From the NCBI GenBank assembly GCA_045576455.1, contig JAZNGM010000013.1, forward strand, positions 1-64,000: a DNA stretch of 64,000 nucleotides, read 5' to 3'. Below, one piece after another: positions 1 to 8,935 of this stretch. The notes beneath the pieces were generated by a model. That model was not told the DNA's origin. It did not search any database and worked only from the letters and a program-made list of their open reading frames with translations. Position 1 is the first letter of the stretch; every line of letters starts with the position of its first letter. The DNA is from RGIG4034 sp045576455. GTDB taxonomy: Bacteria > Bacillota > Clostridia > Lachnospirales > Lachnospiraceae. The position numbers and the translations under genes were made by a program.

Positions 1-161
1 TGTTCAAAGGTAGGCTGAACTACCGGTTGGATAGGTTGTTGCATGACAGGTTGTGTCATTATAGGTTGGATAGGAGCTTGCTTGACTTCTTGTTTTGTAC
101 CACATTCGCTACAAAACATAGATCCGTCTGGTAACTTATGACCACAGTTTTTGCAAAACAT
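1..161 (-). CDS. Zinc-ribbon, Pro/Gln-rich protein (partial, C-terminus outside window)
   Basis: Only the first 53 codons lie in the window; the gene continues past base 1. The start is the ATG read leftward from 161, with GGAGG seven bases upstream. The protein opens with a two-knuckle zinc ribbon (MFCKNCGHKLPDG, then FCSECG), so four cysteines in CxxC pairs, followed by a Pro/Gln-rich tract. This N-terminus closely matches the next gene at 366-1259, and more loosely the protease at 37937, so the first two look like tandem paralogues. By analogy the missing part probably holds one membrane segment and an extracellular domain, but that is inference. Function unknown. Confidence 0.8.
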   Translation of the reverse strand, partial: MFCKNCGHKLPDGSMFCSECGTKQEVKQAPIQPIMTQPVMQQPIQPVVQPTFE

Positions 162-320
162 TGCTATACCTCCAAATATGTAATTTTGTACTATATAAAT
201 TATATAAAATTATACAGAGTATTAAATCTTGTGTCAATTTATATGTCATTTGTTATTAAGAAATAGCCGCTAAAATAAAAAAAGCGCAAGCTACTTTTCG
301 GGCATTTTCCTCTATTAAGT

Positions 321-351
321 AAAAAAGGTTACGGCGAAAAACCGTAACCTT
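321..351 (-). terminator. Rho-independent terminator of the zinc-ribbon gene at 366-1259
   Basis: AAGGTTACGG (325-334) and CCGTAACCTT (342-351) form a perfect 10-bp stem with a 7-base loop. The A run at 321-326 reads as a T tract on the minus strand, directly after the stop codon at 366. Confidence 0.85.
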
Positions 352-365
352 AAACATACTTTATT

Positions 366-1259
366 TTAGAAGTAATCTTTATAATTGTGGACATACCACT
401 TTCCATTAACCTTTATTAATGAAATGGTATCATTTTGTGTTAGAGTATCGTTTTTATCAGTTTTTGATGTGAGTGTAAGTTCAACGTCAATTTCGACTGC
501 TTTTGATATATCATACACAAAACCATCCCACAAATAGGCATTTTCTAATGAATTAAGTGTTTGGTCATCATCATATACTGTAGCTAACGTGATTTTGTGT
601 TTAAGCGTATATTCATCAGTAGGCCCTGCAAGGAAATATTCTTCAGGAGAACCGTAGTAATTGTCGATTTCAGATTTTGCATAATCATATCCTGCAGAAG
701 AAAGCGTTGAATAGAGCTTGTTGATGTTCATTTCATTCATACTATCGTAGAATGTATCAACTACTTTTTCATAGTCTTTTTTACTGCTTTTGAAAACAAC
801 AAAATATAAAACGGCTGCAGCAGCTAATAATACGACAACTATAGAAATGATAGCTATGATAATACCTGCTTTTCCTTTTTTCTTTGTATTCGGAGTACCG
901 GGCTGTGCATTCACAGGATCTTTTGGTCCGGGATATTGGGAAGCAAGTATAGGACCTGATTGAGGAGCCGGTTTCTTAATTTCTTCTTGTGCAGGCTGTT
1001 CAAAAGCAGGCTGAGTGAAAGCAGGTTGCTCCATAGCAGGCTGAACCGGCTGGTTAAAAGCAGGTTGCTCCATAACAGGTTGAACCGGCTGAGTGAAAGC
1101 AGGTTGCTCCATAACAGGCTGAACCGGTTGCTCGAAAGCAGGCTGTGCAACAGGTGCTGCCGGAGCTACAGGAGCTGCAGGTACGTCCTGTTTTGTTCCG
1201 CAGTTACCGCAGAAAGCAGCATTATCAGGTAATTGAAAACCACAATTTTTACAAAACAT
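366..1259 (-). CDS. Zinc-ribbon membrane protein with Pro/Gln repeat linker
   Basis: 297 residues from the ATG at 1259, preferred over the longer open frame because GGGAGG sits just upstream and the zinc ribbon starts at residue 1. Residues 1-22 form a zinc ribbon (MFCKNCG and FCGNCG). Residues about 36-95 are an imperfect repeat of QPVQPVMEQPAF units. A basic stretch (KKKGK) precedes one membrane segment at about 131-156. The remaining 140 residues form a soluble domain, probably outside the cell, which to my eye resembles the small NTF2/DUF4878-like domains found in such proteins. The upstream partial gene has nearly the same N-terminus, so this looks like a tandem duplication. No enzymatic motif is visible and the function is unknown. 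Confidence 0.85.
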   Translation of the reverse strand: MFCKNCGFQLPDNAAFCGNCGTKQDVPAAPVAPAAPVAQPAFEQPVQPVMEQPAFTQPVQPVMEQPAFNQPVQPAMEQPAFTQPAFEQPAQEEIKKPAPQSGPILASQYPGPKDPVNAQPGTPNTKKKGKAGIIIAIISIVVVLLAAAAVLYFVVFKSSKKDYEKVVDTFYDSMNEMNINKLYSTLSSAGYDYAKSEIDNYYGSPEEYFLAGPTDEYTLKHKITLATVYDDDQTLNSLENAYLWDGFVYDISKAVEIDVELTLTSKTDKNDTLTQNDTISLIKVNGKWYVHNYKDYF

Positions 1260-1411
1260 TATGAATCCTCCCTTAAAATAAGTGTAAGTAAATATATGTA
1301 TAAATCTATATATGTCGGTATAATTACAATAATGATTTAATACGACAAAATTATACAGTTTTGCCATAATCATGTCAATAAAATGAACTTCATATTATTA
1401 GGAAAAAAGCA

Positions 1412-3100
1412 TTACAGCATGAGCAGTTTTTCAAGCGTTTTTGCAACCCCATCGTGATTATAATCTTGCTCGGTTATCATGGCAGAAACGTCTTTTAATG
1501 AAGGTATGGCATTAATCATGGCTACACCCGTACCCACTGCCTGAAGCATGGAAATGTCATTGGCTTCATCACCGAAGGCAATGGTGTCTTCTTTTGACAT
1601 GTTCAGATGGTTTGTTAAAAAGGATACTGCATTACCTTTTCCGGCATTAGGATGCACAAATTCCAGATAATAAGGATTGGAAAAAAAAGACATAATCTGT
1701 GTGCCAAATAATTCCGTCATGCGGCTTTGAAAAGCTTCCAGACGGCTGCGGTCATCCAGTGAAATTACAATTACCTTAAAAGGTTCGTCGGTTAAGGTAT
1801 CTGTTAAAGCGTCGGTTATTTCATAATCTATATGCACAAGACTTGTATAATAATCAAGCTCTTTAGTATGCTTTTGGGTAAGTAATTTGTTGTTCCGGTA
1901 GGTATGGCAATGCAATCCTGCCATCTTGGCTTCTTCAAATATTTTGGCTACAATGGATAGCGGTAGCGTACAGTTATGGATAATGGATTCATTATCGCAG
2001 TCGTATACAACCGCGCCGTTGTAGGCAATGATATATTGTCCGGGTTCGTTGAGCCCGATATTTTCTTTTACTTCAAGCATATCGTTAAGAGGACGGCCGG
2101 AGCATAAAACAAAACGGTGTCCTTTCTGCAACAATTTCTGTAAAGTTTTTTTAGTATATGCTGACGGACAGTGCTCAGAAGTAAAGAGTGTGCCGTCTAA
2201 ATCTGAAAAAATCAACTTACTATTCACCTTATTATTTACCTTATTATTCAGCTTATCCTTCATAAGAAACTCCTTTATCTGCTGAAGGACACTTTCCGGT
2301 ACAAAGAGATGTCCTTTGCCGATACCTAAATCGATGGCAGGCTTGTTAGCTCCATGAAAGTCGGAACCACCGCTGATAAGAAGTTCATAATCCTTGGCAA
2401 GTTTTCTGATGGCATGTTCCTCGCCGAGGGTATATGTGGAATAAATAGCTTCAATGGCAGTAAGTCCGGCGTCTTTGAGTAAACGAACCAGTTTGTTAAG
2501 CTCCGCGTTGCCAAAATGATATAAGGTAGGATGGGCAAGAACGGAAACAGCCCCAAATTCCTGCAAAAACTTTATGGCTTGAACAGGCGTTATTTTTTCC
2601 CTTGGGACAAAACAGGGGGCACGGTCACCGATGTAGCGCTCAAATGCTTCCGTCATGGAGCGTACATATCCTTTTTTAATAAGCATGTTGGAATAATGTG
2701 CTCTTGTAATAACGGCATCCGGATAAGCATCCGTAAGCTCCTCATAGCTGAGATTAACCCCGTGTTCTTGAAGCTTCCGGCACATTTTCATATTACGGAG
2801 TGTCCGGGAATTCTGAAATTCTTCGAGGCGTTCCATAAAAAGTGGGTCATCATAAGGAATATAAAGACCAACGATATGAATGTCCTTGCCGTTGTATTCC
2901 GTAGAAAATTCAATGCCGGGAATAACCTCTACACAAGAATTAGCAGAAGCCGTTACAGCTTCTGCTATGCCTGTTGTCGTATCATGATCTGTAAGTGCAA
3001 ATGCACGTAAGTCCTTTTTAATAGCATACTCTACAAGTTCTGCCGGCGTATAAGTCCCGTCTGAACGGGTAGAGTGGACGTGTAAATCAACTGCTTTCAT
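1412..3100 (-). CDS. PHP-domain phosphoesterase fused to Cof-type HAD phosphatase
   Basis: 562 residues. Residues 1-280 are a PHP phosphoesterase of the YciV/TrpH type: DLHVHSTRSDGT gives the metal-binding HxH (H7, H9), E64 lies in GIEFS, H190 in LAHPT, and D247 and H249 in GGSDFHG. Residues about 296-562 are a Cof/YbjI-like HAD hydrolase with motif I FSDLDGTLF and motif IV GDEANDISML. The joint is a low-complexity linker (LNNKVNNKVNSK). The two families normally occur as separate proteins, so one polypeptide carries two phosphatase sites. Likely substrates are nucleotide bisphosphates or phosphosugars, which the sequence does not settle. Its ATG overlaps the upstream ABC-F stop (TAATG), so the two are probably translationally coupled. 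Confidence 0.9.
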   Translation of the reverse strand: MKAVDLHVHSTRSDGTYTPAELVEYAIKKDLRAFALTDHDTTTGIAEAVTASANSCVEVIPGIEFSTEYNGKDIHIVGLYIPYDDPLFMERLEEFQNSRTLRNMKMCRKLQEHGVNLSYEELTDAYPDAVITRAHYSNMLIKKGYVRSMTEAFERYIGDRAPCFVPREKITPVQAIKFLQEFGAVSVLAHPTLYHFGNAELNKLVRLLKDAGLTAIEAIYSTYTLGEEHAIRKLAKDYELLISGGSDFHGANKPAIDLGIGKGHLFVPESVLQQIKEFLMKDKLNNKVNNKVNSKLIFSDLDGTLFTSEHCPSAYTKKTLQKLLQKGHRFVLCSGRPLNDMLEVKENIGLNEPGQYIIAYNGAVVYDCDNESIIHNCTLPLSIVAKIFEEAKMAGLHCHTYRNNKLLTQKHTKELDYYTSLVHIDYEITDALTDTLTDEPFKVIVISLDDRSRLEAFQSRMTELFGTQIMSFFSNPYYLEFVHPNAGKGNAVSFLTNHLNMSKEDTIAFGDEANDISMLQAVGTGVAMINAIPSLKDVSAMITEQDYNHDGVAKTLEKLLML

Positions 3101-4737
3101 TAATTATTATCCTCGTCGTTGGATGAAGTCCAGATGGTACGCTTTCTTGCCATTTCATCACTTGCAAGGTATTCATCATAAGTTGTAATCTTGTCAATCA
3201 ATGTACCGTTTGGAAGAATTTCCATAATACGGTTTGCGGTTGTCTGTACTATCTGGTGGTCGTGTGATGAGAAGAGTATTACACCCGGGAATTTCATAAG
3301 TCCGTTGTTGAGGGCTGTTATGGATTCCATGTCAAGGTGGTTGGTCGGCTCATCAAGAATAAGACAGTTTGAAGCAGAAATCATCATCTTACTTAAAAGG
3401 CAACGTACTTTTTCTCCACCGCTTAATACTTTGACTTTTTTAACGCCGTCTTCGCCCGGGAAGAGCATTCTTCCGAGGAAACCACGTACATAAGTAACAT
3501 CTTTCACAGGAGAGTAGCCCATCAGCCAGTCGGTGATGGTAAGGTCATTGTCAAATTCCTTAGTGCTGTCCTTCGGGAAGTAAGCCTGGGAAGTTGTAAT
3601 ACCCCATTTATAAGAACCTGAATCCGGTTCCATCTCACCTGTAATAATTTTAAAGAAGGTAGTTTTTGCAAGCTCGTTACTGCCGACAAATGCGATTTTG
3701 TCATCATGGTTAACGGTAAAGGTTAAGTTGTCGAGTACCTTTTCGCCGTTAATTGTCTTACTTAATCCTTCTACGGAAAGTACCTCGTTACCGATTTCAC
3801 GTTCGGGACGGAAATCAATGTACGGATATTTTCTGCTGGATGGCTTGATATCATCAAGCTCGATTTTTTCAAGTGCACGTTTTCTGGAAGTTGCCTGTTT
3901 TGATTTAGAAGCATTCGCAGAGAAACGGGAGATGAATTCCTGTAATTCTTTGATTTTTTCTTCTTTCTTCTTATTAGCTTCTTTCATCTGTTTTACAAGA
4001 AGCTGGCTTGATTCATACCAGAAATCATAGTTACCGGCATATAACTGAATTTTGCCATAGTCGATGTCGGCGGTATGTGTACATACTTTATTTAAGAAAT
4101 AACGGTCGTGGGATACCACGATAACGGTATTTTCAAAATCAATAAGGAAATCCTCAAGCCATGCGATGGCATCAAGGTCTAAGTGGTTGGTAGGCTCGTC
4201 GAGCAACAGGATGTCAGGGTTACCGAAAAGTGCCTTTGCAAGGAGTACTTTAACCTTTTCATTACCGTTTAAGTCGCTCATTAACGAATAATGGAGAGAA
4301 GTATCAATACCGAGACCGTTTAAGAGCATGGCAGCGTTAGATTCTGCCTCCCATCCGTCAAGCTCTGCGAATTCGCCTTCGAGCTCGCTGGCACGGATTC
4401 CGTCTTCATCCGTGAAATCTTCTTTTGCATAGATGGCATCTTTTTCCTTCATGATATCGTAGAGACGCTGGTTACCCATAATAACAACATCCATTACAGG
4501 GAAACTGTCGTATTTAAAGTGATCCTGCTCAAGGAATGAAAGCCGTTGTCCCGGTGTAATTACAATGTCACCGTTGGTCGTTTCGATACTGCCTGAAAGA
4601 ATCTTTAAAAAAGTAGATTTTCCTGCACCGTTTGCACCGATAAGGCCGTAGCAGTTACCTTCCGTAAATTTAATGTTAACATCTTCAAATAATGCTTTTT
4701 TTCCGATACGCAATGTTACGTTGTTAGCACTGATCAT
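3100..4737 (-). CDS. ABC-F family ATPase (YbiT/YkpA-like)
   Basis: 545 residues and no membrane segment, with two ABC domains in tandem: the soluble ABC-F group that acts on ribosomes. Domain 1 has Walker A GANGAGKS and Walker B LLLDEPTNHLD. Domain 2 has a good signature (LSGGEKVRC) and Walker B (LILDEPTNHLD), but its Walker A reads GSNELAKTT, lacking the glycines of GxxGxGK[ST]. Between the domains is a charged linker rich in Lys and Glu (about 240-310), matching the P-site tRNA interaction motif region of the family. It is more like the housekeeping YbiT/YkpA branch than known antibiotic-resistance ABC-F proteins, but the exact subfamily is not certain. It forms an operon with the PHP-HAD gene. 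Confidence 0.9.
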   Translation of the reverse strand: MISANNVTLRIGKKALFEDVNIKFTEGNCYGLIGANGAGKSTFLKILSGSIETTNGDIVITPGQRLSFLEQDHFKYDSFPVMDVVIMGNQRLYDIMKEKDAIYAKEDFTDEDGIRASELEGEFAELDGWEAESNAAMLLNGLGIDTSLHYSLMSDLNGNEKVKVLLAKALFGNPDILLLDEPTNHLDLDAIAWLEDFLIDFENTVIVVSHDRYFLNKVCTHTADIDYGKIQLYAGNYDFWYESSQLLVKQMKEANKKKEEKIKELQEFISRFSANASKSKQATSRKRALEKIELDDIKPSSRKYPYIDFRPEREIGNEVLSVEGLSKTINGEKVLDNLTFTVNHDDKIAFVGSNELAKTTFFKIITGEMEPDSGSYKWGITTSQAYFPKDSTKEFDNDLTITDWLMGYSPVKDVTYVRGFLGRMLFPGEDGVKKVKVLSGGEKVRCLLSKMMISASNCLILDEPTNHLDMESITALNNGLMKFPGVILFSSHDHQIVQTTANRIMEILPNGTLIDKITTYDEYLASDEMARKRTIWTSSNDEDNN

Positions 4738-4965
4738 CTTAATTACTCCATTCTTTTCCCGTTAGGGTTACTTCATATTTATATTGTGTCACCGTATCTA
4801 TTGTACAGAAAACAGAAAAATTTGCAAGTATATTAATAAATATAAAGATTTGTGTTTTTTTTACAAAAAAGCATTCTCATTTCAGGGGTTTTATGGTAAT
4901 ATATAATATATTTACGGCTACAGTCCTGTGGCAAGAGCGATAAATGATTTTTCGGGGGTAGATTT

Positions 4966-6735
4966 ATGAACGAAAATAACAAGAACAAAAAAGTTAATGA
5001 AAAACCTGTCAAGGCAAAGGTGAAAGAACCAAAGGTTAAGAAGGAAAAAGGAGTCAGCTTTTTTAAGTCCATATCCTTTAAGGTAATTGTAGTTGTTATA
5101 GTTGCCGTTGTGGTATCGAATATAGTGACTTTAGCCGCATTCTTTACCAAGTCTAAAGAAGAAGTTATTAAATTGAGTAATAACTGTATATTGAACGTTG
5201 TTGAGACAACCGCGGCTAACTTAAATATGGAGTACGATAAGATATACGATTTATCAGAACAGACGAGCGCACGTGTGCTTGCCAATGTTAAGGTAGATGG
5301 TATGGATACATCTTTCTGTTATCTCGTGACCTTGGAAGGTGTATATAAATATCATGCGGATAGAGGGCTTATCGGAACCAACGCAGATAATACATTGGTA
5401 AAGGATTTGTTGAGCCAGATTAGTAAGGGCAAAACCGTTACACACGGAAGTGCTACATACGAAGAGGATGGCGTTGAGTATTGTGCAAGCTACGAAGTTT
5501 TAAAGGATAAGAGTGTATTTGTTATCGCTGCTGAGCAGGCAGAGATCATGAAGGAAATATCAGGACTGTTAAAGTTTGTAGTATTAGCTGTAGTAGCAAT
5601 TACGGGTGTGTTTGCAGTACTTGCATATGTAGTAAGTATGCTGTTAGTAAATCCTATTAAGAAGATAACAAAGATTATTGAGCAGACAGCATCATTTGAT
5701 TACAGAAGAAATCCGGATACGGATAAGCTTGTAAAACGCGGAGATGAAAGTGGTGCAATGGCACGTTCGGTTGGTAAGATGCGTGCGGCATTGAGAGAAA
5801 TCGTAGCAGACATAGATTCTGTTAACAAACAGATTATCGGTAATGTAGATGAACTTAAGTACATATCAAGTAATATCAACAGCATGTGTACCGATAACTC
5901 CGCAACAACAGAAGAACTTTCGGCAGGTGTACAGGAGACAAGTGCTACAACTGAAACCATCAGTAATAATATTGGACAGATGCAGAACGCTGCAGGTGAT
6001 ATCAAGGCACTTTCACAGAATGGTGAAAAGATGTCATATGAAATCAGAGAACGTGCAACAGCCCTTAAAGACACAACAGAAAGTGCAAGCGAGAGAACAA
6101 CTGCTATGTACCGTGATGTTAAGCAGAAAACGGAAATGGCAATTGAAAATTCTAAAGCAGTTAACAAGATTAATGAACTTACCGCAGCAATTATGGCAAT
6201 TTCTTCACAGACAAGTCTTCTTGCACTTAATGCAAGTATTGAGGCGGCAAGAGCCGGTGAAGCAGGTCGCGGATTTGCGGTAGTAGCAACAGAAATCGGT
6301 AACTTAGCTAACGAAACTTCGCAGACAGTCGGTAATATTAACGATATCGTAAAAGAAGTTAACTTTGCAGTAGACCAGATGACAAAGAGTATGGAAGACG
6401 CCGTAGATTTCCTTGAAAAGGTTGTTATTCAGGATTATGCACAGTTCAGTAAAGTAAGCGAGCAGTATAATGCTGATGCGGGAACAATCCAGACAAGCAT
6501 GAAGGATATCGAAGATGCCATCAGTAAATTGGCAGATACGATTTCAGAAATCGCAGAAGCGCTTAATGGCATTAATGCAACCGTTAACGAAGCAGCAATC
6601 GGTATTTCAGATGTAGCCGGTAAGACTTCAGATGTTGTATCACAGACCGTACAGAATAATGAATTAGTTGACGATTGTCTTACAACAGTAAGCAAGTTAA
6701 CAGATATAGTCGGAATGTTTAAACTGGATAAATAA
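4966..6735 (+). CDS. Methyl-accepting chemotaxis protein
   Basis: 589 residues. A lysine-rich cytoplasmic tail (1-35) is followed by a membrane helix at 38-60, a small extracellular sensor of about 140 residues, a second helix at 203-228, a HAMP domain and a long signalling domain. The kinase-contact hairpin is clear near residues 410-445 (SLLALNASIEAARAGEAGRG). The ligand is unknown; the sensor size fits a single Cache-like fold. The ATG follows GGGGG. A perfect TATAAT at 4902-4907 may be the -10 box, but I see no convincing -35. No other chemotaxis or flagellar gene is in the window, so this is an orphan receptor gene. The strongly basic N-terminal tail is longer than usual for the family. 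Confidence 0.95.
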   Translation: MNENNKNKKVNEKPVKAKVKEPKVKKEKGVSFFKSISFKVIVVVIVAVVVSNIVTLAAFFTKSKEEVIKLSNNCILNVVETTAANLNMEYDKIYDLSEQTSARVLANVKVDGMDTSFCYLVTLEGVYKYHADRGLIGTNADNTLVKDLLSQISKGKTVTHGSATYEEDGVEYCASYEVLKDKSVFVIAAEQAEIMKEISGLLKFVVLAVVAITGVFAVLAYVVSMLLVNPIKKITKIIEQTASFDYRRNPDTDKLVKRGDESGAMARSVGKMRAALREIVADIDSVNKQIIGNVDELKYISSNINSMCTDNSATTEELSAGVQETSATTETISNNIGQMQNAAGDIKALSQNGEKMSYEIRERATALKDTTESASERTTAMYRDVKQKTEMAIENSKAVNKINELTAAIMAISSQTSLLALNASIEAARAGEAGRGFAVVATEIGNLANETSQTVGNINDIVKEVNFAVDQMTKSMEDAVDFLEKVVIQDYAQFSKVSEQYNADAGTIQTSMKDIEDAISKLADTISEIAEALNGINATVNEAAIGISDVAGKTSDVVSQTVQNNELVDDCLTTVSKLTDIVGMFKLDK

Positions 6736-6763
6736 GCAATTAAGTTAATAAGTAAACATTAAG

Positions 6764-6800
6764 AAACGCCATTCGGAAATCACAACCGGATGGCGTTTTT
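6764..6800. terminator. Bidirectional terminator between receptor and GGDEF gene
   Basis: AACGCCATTCGG pairs with CCGGATGGCGTT (one G-U pair), loop of 9 bases, with a T run to the right and an A run to the left. It separates the convergent genes ending at 6735 and 6810. Confidence 0.85.
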
Positions 6801-6809
6801 AAAATACAT

Positions 6810-7919
6810 CTATGATTTTTTAATACTGCTGATAACTACGTTCTTACCATGTGTCTTACCGTAATACAGATTGTCGTCTGCTTTTTTAATTATCTTATCC
6901 ACATCAAATCCCGGTATGTATTCGGCAACGCCGAGGGTAATGGATACAGGAATGTTCGTGTTATCACAGGTAACCGGTGTTTCACAAACGGTAGTACGTA
7001 TGTTTTCTGCGATGGCAACGGAAGTATCTCTTTTGCGTTCAAGAAGAAGCAGGAATTCTTCGCCGCCCCAACGGCTTACCTGACTCTTTTCGGGACAACT
7101 TTCTGTCATTAAGTTGGCTATGTATTTTATTACAATATCACCTGCTTCATGACCGTAAGTGTCATTAATACGTTTAAAATTATCAATATCACACATCACA
7201 AGAGAAAATACATGATCGGTACCGGCTGCAAGCTTCATTGATTTTTCAATTTCTTCAAGCATGCTTCGTCTGTTTAAAAGACCGGTAAGCGGATCTTTTC
7301 TTGAAAGGTTATCAAGATAAACATTTTGTGCCTGCAATTCTCTTTTGATACGTCTGGTTTCAGCTGAAAACATTAAGGCAAAGATTTCGATTATGCCACA
7401 TACCCATAAGATGTTGGCAATTTGAAGCAACATCTTATATTTAAATAAGTCCGGAGAAAAAACCGGTGTTATATAAGGTGCTATAATCGTGGTCAATATA
7501 AAAATCAGACACATCGAGGATGGCATAATATATTGGTATGACTTTAAATGTCTGAATTCGTCACAGTTAAAGGTAACAAAAATGGAACCCGGTGCAATCA
7601 GAAACAGATAAAGCATGAAATTATTATCATACCCAATGGTAAAGGTGCACATTACACTATAAACGACGATGTTAATAAAGGCAGGTGCCATACCCTTAAT
7701 AAATTTCTTCTGATAAAACATTTGTCTTACGCCAAACAGAAGCAGAATACTTAAGAGATTGTATATTGCCAATGTATATATTCCGACGATAAAGAAGAAT
7801 ATCGCGTGAACACTATGAAGAAGGGTTAGCACATAAGTAAATACCTTAAATTTCTGTAGGGTTGTTAACAGTTTTTCGCCGTTAAGGTAAGTGGACAAAT
7901 TAGTTAAATGCTTGTTCAT
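6810..7919 (-). CDS. Membrane diguanylate cyclase (GGDEF)
   Basis: 369 residues. The first about 190 residues hold roughly six hydrophobic segments, then a short coil (RRIKRELQAQ) leads to a GGDEF domain (about 205-365). The domain starts with DPLTGLLNRR, has the metal-binding stretch CDIDNFKRINDTYGHEAGD, and a catalytic loop RWGGEEF, so it should make cyclic di-GMP. The inhibitory I-site RxxD expected just before the loop is replaced by PEKS, so product feedback is probably absent. It is transcribed away from the degenerate GGDEF gene at 8054. The sensed signal is unknown; the integral membrane input has no domain I recognise. Confidence 0.92.
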   Translation of the reverse strand: MNKHLTNLSTYLNGEKLLTTLQKFKVFTYVLTLLHSVHAIFFFIVGIYTLAIYNLLSILLLFGVRQMFYQKKFIKGMAPAFINIVVYSVMCTFTIGYDNNFMLYLFLIAPGSIFVTFNCDEFRHLKSYQYIMPSSMCLIFILTTIIAPYITPVFSPDLFKYKMLLQIANILWVCGIIEIFALMFSAETRRIKRELQAQNVYLDNLSRKDPLTGLLNRRSMLEEIEKSMKLAAGTDHVFSLVMCDIDNFKRINDTYGHEAGDIVIKYIANLMTESCPEKSQVSRWGGEEFLLLLERKRDTSVAIAENIRTTVCETPVTCDNTNIPVSITLGVAEYIPGFDVDKIIKKADDNLYYGKTHGKNVVISSIKKS

Positions 7920-8053
7920 TTGTAAATCCCCCTAATCCCCTATATTTTGATTATAACAGAAAAAGAAAAAAAGGAAACAAAATATTAATAGACATGCAAG
8001 ATTTGCTTAGATATAATATAGTAAGCGGACTATTTATGGGGAGGAACGCATAT

Positions 8054-8893
8054 ATGGGTAAAATAATGAAGGTGGAATTGACTGTACTTACACAACAGCT
8101 AGATGCTTTGGGAAGACTGCTTGAAGTCAGGGTTATCTTACTTGATAAAATGGGAGAGGTAATATATTCCTGCAATGTGGAAGATGTACTTTCCTTTACG
8201 GGCATTGCCTTGAAAAACGGCATGAAAATCGGTAATAAGAGCGATATATATATTATGTATTGGGAGTCCGATATTGATAAGAGCGACGTACTTAATGAGC
8301 TTATGAATGCACTCATTGAAGGGTATAATAAACTGCCGGGTGCCGGTGCGTTGGATTCTAAAGATGATGCTGCATCATTTGCCCACCGTATGATTATGAC
8401 AGATACCGGTGAGGATGAGCTTACCGGAGTTTATACGAATGATTATTTTATGAACAGAATGCGTGTTATTGACCGTTCTGCCGTTATTCCGGTAGCACTT
8501 ATTTGTATAAATATTAATGACTGGAAATACGCTAATGACAATTACGGCGATGATGAAAGTGACCGGTTAATCAAAATCGTTGCTGATATCTTAAAGGAAA
8601 AAGCAAAACCGGAGTATGTTATCGGAAGAACCGATGGCGATGTGTTCCATGTCATTATCCCGATGGCAGAAAAGGAAGAGGCGCAGACCTATTGTGCAAA
8701 TGTAAAAGATGCCTGCCAGTGCTATGGCGATGAAATATTAAGTCCAAGCGTTGCCGCAGGAATTGTAATGAAAACTAATGTTGAAGAACACCTTATGGAT
8801 TTCATGAGTGAAGTGGAATATGAAATGTTTGCTGACAAATGCGAAATGAAACAGGAACCGGGATATCGTGAACGTTTGACACGTAATAAATAA
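8054..8893 (+). CDS. Degenerate GGDEF-domain protein
   Basis: 279 residues from the ATG at 8054, chosen because GGGGAGG (8038-8044) is nine bases upstream; an open frame extends to 7994 without a good binding site. No membrane segment is seen. Residues about 1-110 form an input region of unknown fold. The rest is GGDEF-like: DELTGVYTNDYF corresponds to DxLTGLxNR, and ICININDWKYANDNYG to the metal site. The catalytic loop is RTDGDVF instead of R-GGDEF, so cyclase activity is doubtful. It may bind GTP or cyclic di-GMP, or act as a regulatory partner of the divergent cyclase at 6810-7919; this is inference from position. Confidence 0.8.
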   Translation: MGKIMKVELTVLTQQLDALGRLLEVRVILLDKMGEVIYSCNVEDVLSFTGIALKNGMKIGNKSDIYIMYWESDIDKSDVLNELMNALIEGYNKLPGAGALDSKDDAASFAHRMIMTDTGEDELTGVYTNDYFMNRMRVIDRSAVIPVALICININDWKYANDNYGDDESDRLIKIVADILKEKAKPEYVIGRTDGDVFHVIIPMAEKEEAQTYCANVKDACQCYGDEILSPSVAAGIVMKTNVEEHLMDFMSEVEYEMFADKCEMKQEPGYRERLTRNK

Positions 8894-8935
8894 GGGGTTA
8901 TATTATTTTAAAATATACAGATACTTGGTGAAACA

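Noticed and set aside
5700..6167. Open frames opposite the chemotaxis receptor
   Set aside because: Antisense shadows of a well-supported coding region with no start signal or recognisable protein.
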